Below, one piece after another: positions 1 to 10,400 of a stretch of DNA of 64,000 nucleotides. Position 1 is the stretch's first letter. Every line of letters starts with the position of its first letter. Origin of the DNA: Nematopogon swammerdamellus. Taxonomy: Eukaryota; Arthropoda; Insecta; Lepidoptera; Adelidae. The position numbers were made by a program, and so were the translations under genes. Below the pieces are notes generated by a model. The model was not told the origin of the DNA, ran no database searches, and saw only the letters and a list, made by a program, of their open reading frames with translations. Location: contig OX336345.1 in the NCBI GenBank assembly GCA_946902875.1, forward strand, positions 19,623,395-19,687,394. The letters are read 5' to 3'.

Positions 1-610
1 TGAATAAACATAGAACAATTTACTCTGTGGCCATAGACGGCAGGTGAATTGAGTGAGGTAATGTTGTTCGTATTAGTTTCTGCGTTCTGCAGATAAATTA
101 CTACATGCCCTCATAATTCATATTAAACAAAAACAATTAAATCTATACATATAAAATTAATAATGCCTGCAGCAGCAGTTTCATTCACATTCAAATGTCT
201 TTGGTGATATAGCAGATTTATCTCCGTTTCCGTGTTTTGTATTTTGCTTAAAATTAGTTGTCTTTAACAGTCGAAGTAGGAAAGGAATAAATCATATATT
301 CCTTTTGATTTTAAACTATAAATTCTTGATTCTTCTTCATTCTTGCTGGCTGATTTATTTAGTTTTTTTTATAAGTCCAGACTTTTTGCAATTTTCATAG
401 CATTTTCCAGCGTTAGATCCTCTTCTTGCAACATATTTTCTCATCTGTAGCTATATATAATGTAATACCTGGGTACCCGGGTATATATGAAAAAATTACC
501 CGATACCCGGGTACGCGAAAACCCTTTCCCAGACTGTACATTAGAGGAAATTTATTTATTTATTTTCACCTCACCGTGGAAAGGAACCTTAACCGATGCT
601 GTTTGGTTAG
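1..610. other. INTS7 intron sequence, AT-rich
   Basis: No coding signal was seen apart from the acceptor at 609-610. A short self-complementary stretch around 467-522 repeats TACCCGGGTA-type sequence on both sides. Probably the intron before the first visible INTS7 exon. Confidence 0.5.
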
Positions 611-3600
611 GTACGGGCACCACAAGCTGGCGGCTACGCTGCTGGAGAGGCTGGCGCGCGCGGCGCCCAGCGAGTCGGCGCAGCGCTGGCTCACGGCGCT
701 GCAGAGGGCTGCCGCTTCGGACGTGTTGCTGGCCGAGCAAGGTGTGTATAACATCACTGATCATCATCATTTTTTTTTATGTAAACTGACACGGTTGGCT
801 ACTTCACCTACAACATTCGTGATGTCAGCTCATAACACCGGGTGAACTAGGTGCCACGTCAGTGCTTCTCTTCGGTCATGCCGGCTACACTGAACTGGAC
901 GGAAAACACTAACTATTTACATAGCCGTTTCGACCGACGTTTCATTCAGTGCGGTGGTAACAAACCGGCCGGGTTGAACCCTACCACCTAGTAAGGTAAG
1001 AAGGGAAGGGACCTACAGTTTTACGTGGACTCCGAACCACGGTCAGCCTCCAACGGTCCGCGGTCACCCATCCAAGTACTGACCGCGCCCAGCGTTGCTT
1101 AACAATCAATAGCAACAGTCGACTGTCTGCACCACTGAGCTATCGAGGCTGTCAGTAGTTTACGCATACACGCTGACTGACGTGTGTGCCGCAGGCGTGT
1201 CGGGTGTGGAGGAGGCGTGCGCGGGGTGGGAGCGCGCGGGCGGCGCGGGCGGCGCGGGCGCGGAGGGCGGCGGCGCGTGCGCGGCGGGCTGCGCCGGCTG
1301 CGGCTCCTGCACGTCGGTCAGCGCCGCGTGGATGTGCGCGCGCGCCGCGTGGCTCGCGTGCCTCGCGCGCGCCGCCCGCGCCACCAAGGCGCTCTGCACG
1401 CAGCCGCCGCCAGCGATAGCGCACGCACAGGCGCAGGTATTATTCAACATCACCACTACGCTAGTTTTTTAGGGTTCCGTATCAGGTACGGGACGCTATT
1501 ACTAAGCCTACGCCGTCTGTCTGTTTGTCTGTCTCTCTGTCCGTCCGTCCGTCTGTCTGTCCATCCGTCCGTCTGTCCGAGGGCTGTCTCTCTTGAATCG
1601 TAATAGGTAGCCCGTTGAAATTTTCACAAAAAATGTGTTATTATGGCCGATATAACAACAAAATAATAAAAATAAGAAAAAGTAAAAAATTCACCTGGGT
1701 TCCCATAGAAGAAACCAAAAAGTGTATGCGCGCGGGCCATCTACCGGGTTTTTACGCGGGTTTTTGGTATGATATTAAATATAGTATTTGACTTTTTTGT
1801 TTTACTTGATACTGTACTCGCATCAAACTTGACAAATGGCTTTTGCACCATATTTTATGTTTTATTTGTTACTTTTTCCTGGAACAAATAAAACTGTATT
1901 TATTTAATTAATTATTAAATTATAAATATCCTCTAAGTACCTTGTTGGTTCCCAGGACGGCAGCAATTTGTTTATTATATAACTAGGCACTGCGCTTAGC
2001 TCTCGAAATGTATTCAATATATACGTGCAACAGATTTTTTTTTGTCATTTATTGCTGCAATCTGTCTATTCTTGACATTCAGCAGTAGGGGAATGATTTT
2101 GAATAATGAGAAAAAAATATTGCCTCCGGGAAAGTTTTCTTGCCAGTTGTTTCTAGCCGTGCTAATAGAATAGACACATAAAAATGTTTATTGGACTAGC
2201 ACTTTTGTTTTGTTTTGCACCGTGTGGGGCCGGTACTTTAAAAGAATAGCCCCACTGCATCTCTCCCCGTGTATGTCGTAAAAGGCGACTAAGGGATATG
2301 ACTCCCTTCTTATATCACTAGGTGGTAGGGTTTAATCCGCCCGGGTTGGTACCACCGCACTGAATGAAAGGTCGGTCGAAACGGCTATGTAAATAGTTTG
2401 TGTTTTCCGTCCAGTTCAGTGTAGCCGAAGGGAAGCACTGACGTGGCACCAAGTTCACCCGGTGTTATGGGCTGACATCACGGATGTTGTAGGTGATGTA
2501 GCCAACCGTGTCAGCTTCCATAAAAAAAAAAAAAAACACTATCGACTGGATCAATAAATAACAACAGCACAGATGTGAAAGACACTCTGTATTTTAGAAT
2601 AGAATAGTTAATTTTTTATGGAAACTGACACAGTTGGCTTACATCACCTACAACATCCATGATGTCAGCCCATAACACCGGGTGAACTTGGTGCCACGTC
2701 AGTGCCTCCCCTCGGCCGTGCCGGCTACACTGAACTGGACGGAAAACACAAACTATTTACATAGCCGTTTCGACCGACCTTTCATTCAGTGCGATGTTAC
2801 CAACCCGGGCGGGTTAAACCCTACCACCTAGTAATATAAGAAGGGAGTCATATCCCTTAGTCGCCTTTTACGACATACACGGGGAGAGATGCAGTGGGGC
2901 TATTCTTTTAAAGTACCGGCCCCACACGATACAAAAGATAGTGATTTATTCAATTGAAGTTTAGTAAGTACATACGTTATTAACACATTAACACACAGCA
3001 ACATACAGTTGTACAATAGAAAGGGCGTAGGCGCAGCATATGGCCACTTGCGAGCAGTGGCGGCTGGTGACTTCAGTGACCGGTAGTGCGCTAAGTACCT
3101 ACCTCCTTATATATCAAATTTCCCAACACATTCCCAATGTTATTTTAAGATCGCGACTTCCGAATTTTTTTAACGCCTGCGTTGTATTATGTTCGTACGT
3201 ACAGTGGAAACCAAACTTAAATGCGTATTGGCCTGAAGTTCGGCCGCTTGACTGCGCATGTATAGTCAAATAAAATATACAATCGAATATTTTGCCAGAC
3301 AATTTATAAAATTATTTTACATTATCATTTGTAGGTAAAAAAAGAGAGTCTTGCTTTATATTATTTTTATATATTACTGTATTATATTATGTTTTTGCAC
3401 ACCGATGTATCGATCATGGTTAAAACCGGTTTGAAATGACGACGTGTTGGTGTCGTTCGGGCGACCCCGGTAAACGCACTTCGTCAATAAACATTTATCA
3501 TGCTAGCACCACACACAGCTGTATGTACACAAATATTTGATAAACATTTCCGTTTCGTCTCCTTTTAATGGCTTGGTTAGAGTGAGATAAAACTAAAAAG

Positions 3601-6600
3601 TTTGCAACAATCACGAATACGAATAACCATGAAACCACCATTAGTAGAAAATCTACCGAGACACTACGGAAGAAACAAATAAATAGTGAGTGACTGTACA
3701 ATGGCGCACGCACAGATGAGAGGGGAGCGTGCGCGGGCGACAGGACGCGGGCGGCGACGGCGTGCGGTCGTATCCTAGCAACGCGGGGGAGCGCGGTAGG
3801 GTGCGCCGATACCCCCCTTTGCACACCTTCCGCCCTCCCCCCCTCTGCCCTAATAATCGTCTTTTGCGCAGACACACGGGCGCACCTCACAGCCGCATTT
3901 AAGTTTGGTTTCTACTGTACCTAGTATGAATATTCTCAAGACACTCAATGAGTTGCAAAAAACAAGAAAATAAATCCAAACAAGTTTTTGAACTCATTTA
4001 TAGTACCTTTATGAACACACCCATAGACCACAACACTACTGCAGCTTTAACCAACTCTTAGGCAAATATCGGCACCACTTAATTCACAGTATCACGTGAC
4101 AGAACACAGCGCAAACCTAACCATATCCCATTTTAAATATTCGCGCGCTAACGGGTATGTGACATCACATGACAGCGCGCCGACTCTAGGTAGACGAACT
4201 CGTGCAAAAGGAATCGCTCGCGACGTGTCGCACGCGCGGCTATTCACGATATAGCGTCCTTGTTTGGCGCTCGTGCGCCGCACGCAGAACTCCATTTCGG
4301 CCCATACTGTTTCTATGAAGTATCTTTTGGCTCACGCGCCAGCGGTGTTTTGCCGATCCCCATACATTCAGATGGGAGACCCGCGTGCGGTTTTCGATTC
4401 CGCACGGGGCGCGGGTTTACTCGCAAAAACGTGCCTTGTGATCTATAAAATAAGATCGAATTCACATCTTTATGGTTTTAATGTAGGATGTTGTATTGTA
4501 AGATATTATTTATTTTGAGTGAAGTGAAGACTTCTCGTGGTATGGTAGTGCGGCGCACGGGCGCACTTTAGGACCGGCCGCCAGTGCTTGCGAGTATCAC
4601 AATGGCCGCTGTTTTTAAGCCTAGCCTACACTAATAATAACATGAAATCTAAAAGAACTTTATACAAATTAAACTACAGTTAACACTTTTACACAACATT
4701 TTTTATTTACAAGTTTACACAAACATTACACAACAAGTTGATACACAATTAAGATTTCATGATTCATTCATGTTCCATGATACATATTATAGAATTTCAA
4801 AGTGCTACATATATAAAAAAACAAAAAAACAAAAAGAAAATCTTAACATAGTCAGTTACATACACTGTCCTTCAAATTTTAGCGCAAGTATGCATTCAAT
4901 TGAAACATCGTACATACATTGAGCGTTGGCCATTCATTGTATTCGCCAATGTGTAATGGGGTCTGTCAGGGCAATGGCAAGCACTTTTGCGAAAACTTTC
5001 GCCAACGTGTAGAGGCCCTTTTTTTATATTATGCGCGACATGTGGCGCCGAGCCACCCATAAGGTGTCTAGCGACGCCCATGGACATTCGGTTGCATGCG
5101 GGGGCTGCAAATGCCATGCCGGCCTGACAGGTGCCCATTCACGCCTCTCTTGAAGGACCCGAGACTATACTTGGGGGGAAATATATGTGGGCAGGGAGAG
5201 CGTTCCCTACTTTTCCGGTTCTGTGGAGGAAGGATCTGCAGAACCGATTAGTACGCATCCGCGGTAAGTCCAGCGTATAGGGATGCAATCCCTGCCCAGT
5301 GCGCGTTGTACGGAGGTGGAAAGGGGACGGCGGAATCGCGTTAAACAGCTCTTCCGAGCACTTCCTGTGGAATAAGCGATAGAACACACTTAGGGCGCCC
5401 GTTTTGACGAAGCTGTGCACAGGCGGCGCGCGACCCGGCGGCGCGCGCGGGGGCGTGCGCGGGCGCAGTGCGGCGCGCGCGCGCGGCGGCGCAGGCGTGC
5501 GCGCAGCGCTACGCGCACATCGCGCGCACCGCCTTCCACGCGGACGACGCCACACTCAGGCACCTTCATATGTATCCTTTGACAACTCGACGCACCACCA
5601 ATCCTGATTCTGTACGATGGTCTCAGTGCGGCCAGCGAAGCTCCTTCTCAAACTTTCAAATGCGATGTTCCAACATCTTTATATTTTCTTTTCCTTCTAC
5701 ATTAAAGCTTTGTCCACCTGTTTCTCCTTCTACAAACATGAAAGCTACATGCATGCCAAGTTTCATGCTTTCTACCGGGTGGGACGGTAACTCTAAATTT
5801 TTTCAGCTATTAGGAGTCGACTATGTTCAGAATTTTGTGTGAGAATTATCATTATGTAATAATGTAATCATTATAGTGTACTAGGTTACAAAACACACCA
5901 TAAACGCACGGCACGTGGTCGGCGCGGTATTGGCTTGGAGTTTTGATCTCAAGGTCAGATGTTCCAATCCGGCCGATGTGCACCAATAGCCGCGTACTGA
6001 CTGAGCGCGGCATACGGCGAGGCAGCCTCGGCCGTATGCCGCGCAAAGATTTGGCGCGCGAGGCTGCCTCGCTACAAAAACAATTGTCGCGAGGCTGCCT
6101 CGCGAGGAAAAGCCGAGCCATAATTCAAATAAGTTTTAAGCACAGCTCCTTATCTATGTCGCGAACGAGCGAGGCGAGCGAGGGACATAACGTCCGTCTT
6201 GAGGCTCCTTTGAGCGCGACAAAAAACCGACAGCGGGCGGATCGGTCGAGGCAACGCTCGCCCGAGGCCGCGCGTGCGCTTGCTTCAGGCGAGGCGCGTA
6301 CTGACTGACCGAGGCCTGCTAGCCGAGGCTGCCTCGCGCGGCAGCCGCGCTCAGTCAGTACGCGGCTAATGAGTTTTTTTCTTAAAGATAGAAAAACGTA
6401 CGTGCCTACCTACGCCTGCTGCTTCACTTTCGTTCAGTGTCGTTCCATTTACCCTTATTATGTAGGTGGTAGGTTCAAATTGTAGCCAACTGGATTGATA
6501 CCACCGTGCTGGATGTAAAATTACGGCACAGCAGCCTCGGCCGTGTTTTCGTCTAGTCCAGTATAGCCAGAAATTCCAAGGGAACTTTCCGGTATGTCAT

Positions 6601-7460
6601 ATGTCATCATGTCGTTCTCGGAGGTGATATTGGCTAGTCCGAGCATGTGCTTTGGCCTCTCAGTCTCGGCCGCGCACACCAGATAATTTTTCATTTTTTA
6701 TGGAAACTGGCACGGTGGGCTACATCCCCTACAACATCCATAATGTCAGCCCGTAACGTCGGGTGAACTAGGTGCCATGTCGGTGCTTCCCTTCATTTCA
6801 TGTCGGCTACACTGAACTGAACGGAAAACACGAACTATTTACATACATAGCCGTTTCGACCGACGTTTCATTCAGTGCGGTTGTATCAACCAGGGCGGGA
6901 TAAACCCTACCACCTAGTAAGGTAAGAAGGGAAGGGACCTACAGTTTTACGTGGAATCCGAACCACGGTCAGCCTCCAACGGTCGAGCGGTCACCCATCC
7001 AAGTACTGTGCTCAGGGCTGCTTAACTACAGTCGACCGACAGCACCATTGAGCTAGCTGAAAAAAAATTAATTGGATTTAGACGTATCAGCCAAGGTCTA
7101 AAATAAATAAATAAATAAAAATCAAATAAAACACCTTAAGGCGAGAATAAGGGTCAAAAGGTCATCTTTAAACGAAATTATTGAGCTATTGGTAAAGATA
7201 ACAAATCTGTAAAAAATATGTGTTATGTATAAAAAATATGTATGTATTTGATTTGATTTGATTTGATCTTTAATTAACAAACGTAGCGAAAAGGTGGAAA
7301 GGTTGGAAAGGTGTTAAATAAATGTCCAAAAAATAACGAAAAGTACGAAAATTGTAGTTTCAAGTTGAATTATCTTGAGAAACATCAATAGTTTCAATAC
7401 AAGACCCTCATAGAAATATCCATACTAATATTATAAATTCGAAAGTAACTCTGTTGTCTA

Positions 7461-7493
<33 letters not shown>

Positions 7494-10400
7494 TACCTTT
7501 TCACGCCTAAACCGCTGAACAGATTTCGATAAAATATTGCACGGAGATGAATTGGATCCTGAGGAAGGACATAGGCTACCTTTTGTCTCAAAAAACCACC
7601 CTTAAGGGGGTGAAATAGGGGATGAAAGTTTGTATGGGGAACCTAGCATTTCTCGAGTTAGGGATATGACAATTCATATTTAGGCTTTTGATATGAAATA
7701 AAGAATTACGTGTTTCAGCGTTTTTGCTAAATCAACCCTTAAATTACAATAGGGGATGATTTCAAAATTAGATTTTAGGATTTTATAAAATTTTGTACGG
7801 AGATGAATTGCATCCTGCCTGAGGAAGGACATAGGCTACCTTTTGTCTCAAAAAACAACCCTTAAGGGGGTGAAATAGGGGATGAACGTTTGTATAGGGA
7901 ACCCATCATTTCTCAAGTTAGGGATATAACGATTCATATTTAGGCTTTTGGTATGAAATAAAGAATTACGTGTTTCAGCGTTTTAGTTAAATTAACCCTT
8001 AAATTAAAATAGGGGATGATTTCAAAATTAGATTTTAGGATTAAATGATGGGGAGGGGGAGGGAAGGCGGAGGGGAGGGAGAGGGAGAGGGAGAGGGAGA
8101 GGGAGAGGGAGAGGGAGAGAAAGAGGGAGAGGGAGAGGGAGAGGGAGAGGGATAGGGAGAGGGAGAGGGAGAGGGAGAGGGAGAGGGAGAGGGAGAGGGA
8201 GAGGGAGAGGGAGAGGGAGAGGGAGAGGGAGAGGGAGAGGGAGAGGGAGACGGAGACGGAGAGGGAGAGGGAGACGGAGACGGAGACGGAGACGGAGACG
8301 GAGACGGGGACGGGGACGGGGACGGGGACGGGGACGGGGACGGGGACGGAGACGGGGACGGAGACGGAGACGGGGACGGAGACGGAGACGGGGACGGGGA
8401 CGGGGGCGGGGGCGGGGGCGGGGGCGGAGGCGGAGACGGAGACGGATACGGAGGCGGAGGCGGGGAGACGGAGACGGAGACGGAGAGGGAGAGGGAGAGG
8501 GGGCAGCAGCGGGGCGAGGCGAATATTATTTTAACTTAAGTTTCTTATTTTAATATCGATAGCTTTTTCCCGCGGATTCGCTCGCGTGAAATTCGTATTT
8601 CAAAAGAAGAAAGAAAGTAACTGAGGGCGAGGCCTACGGTGGAGCTGCGTTCAGAAAGACTATAATCCTTCTCGAAGAAAGTAAGTAACTAAGGGCGTGG
8701 CCGAAGGCCGACCTGGAAAACGCTAAACCTTCTCGATGACAGTAAGTAACTATGGGCAATAGTTACTTACTTTCTTCAAGATGGTTTATAGTCTTCCTGA
8801 ACGCAGCTCGGCCTTCGGCGTCGCCCTCAATTACTTAATTTCTTCGAGAAGGTTTATAGTTTTCCTGAACGCAGCTCGGCCGTCAGTATCGCCCTTATTT
8901 ACTTACTTTCATCGAGAAGGTTATTGGCCTTCCTGAACGCAGCTCGGCCTTCGGCCTCGCCCTCTGTTACTTACTTTCTTCGAAAAGGTTATCGTCTTCC
9001 TGAACGCAGCTCGGCCTTCGGCCTCGCCCTCTGTTGCTTACTTTCTTCGAGAAGGTTTATAGTCTTCCTGAACGCAGCTCGGCCCTCGGCCTCACCCTCA
9101 CTTACTTACTTTCTTCGAGAAGGTTTGTCGTCTTTCTGAACGCAGCTCGGCCTTCGGCCTCGCCTTTTATTACTTACTTTCTCCGAGAAGGTTTATAGTC
9201 TTCCTGAGCGCAGCTCGGCCTTCGGCCTCGCCCTCAGTTACTTAATTTCTTCGAGAAAGTTTATCGTCTTCGTGAACGCAGCTCGGCCTTCGGCCTCGCC
9301 CTCAGTTGCTTACTTTCTTCGAGAAGGTTTATCGTCTTCCTAAACGCAGCTCGGCCTTCGGCCTCGCCCTTTGTTACTTACTTTCTTCGAGAAGATTTAT
9401 AGTCTTCCTGAACGCAGCTCGGCCCTCGGCCTCGCCCTCAGTTACTTACTTTCTTTGAGAAAGTTTACCGTCTTCCTGAACGCAGCTCGGCCTTCGGCCT
9501 CGCCCTTTGCTACTTACTTTCTTCGAGAAGGTTTATAGTCTTCCTAAACGCAGCTCGGCCTTCGGCTTCGCCCATTGTTACGTACTTTCTTAGAGAAGGT
9601 TTATAGTCTTCCTCAACGCAGCTCGGCCTTCGGCCTCGCCCTCAGTTACTTACTTTCTTCGAGAAAGTTTATCGTTTTCATGAACGCAGGTCGGCCTTCG
9701 GCCTCACCCTTTGTTACTTACTTTCATCGAGTAGGTTTATAGTCTTCCTGAACCCAGCTCGGCCTTCGGCCTCGCCCTTTGTTACTTACTTTCTTCGAGA
9801 AGGTTTATAGTCTTACTGAACGTAGCTCGGCCTTCAGTTTCGGGCATAGTTACTTACTTTCTTTGAGAAGGTTTATAGTCTTCCTGAACGCAGCTCGGCC
9901 TTCGGCTACGCCCTCAGTTGCGTACTTTCTTCGAGAAGGTTTACTGTCTTCCTGAACGCAGCTCAGACTTCGGCCTCGCCCTTAGTTACTTACTTTCTTC
10001 GAGAAGGTTTATAGTCTTCCTGAACGCAGCTCGGCCTTCAGCCTCGCCCTTTGTTACTTACTTTCTTCGAGAAGGTTTATAGTCTTCCTGAACGCAGCTC
10101 GGCCTTCGGCCTCGCCCTTTGCTACTTGGTTTATAGTCTTCCTAAACGCAGCTCAGCCTTCGTCCTGACCCTTTCTTACTTACTTTATTCGAGAAGGTTT
10201 ATAGTCTTCCTGAACGCAGCTCGGCCATCGACCTCGCCCTCAGTTACTTAGTTTCTTCGAGAAAGTTTATCGTCTTCCTGAACGTAGCTCGGCGTTCGGC
10301 CTCGCCTTTTGTTACTTACTTTCTTCAAGAAGGTTTATAGTCTTCCTGAACGCAGCTCGGCCTTCGGCCTCGCCCTCAGCTACTTACTTTCTTTGAGAAA

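Noticed and set aside
1152..1603. Several Ala/Arg-rich frames on both strands
   Set aside because: GC-rich shadows of INTS7 exon 2; only the frame continuing 741|1195 matches the family.
8924..10251. Open frames with repeated [11 protein letters not shown] / [11 protein letters not shown] peptides
   Set aside because: They arise from the 68-bp satellite read in successive frames; no start context or domain.
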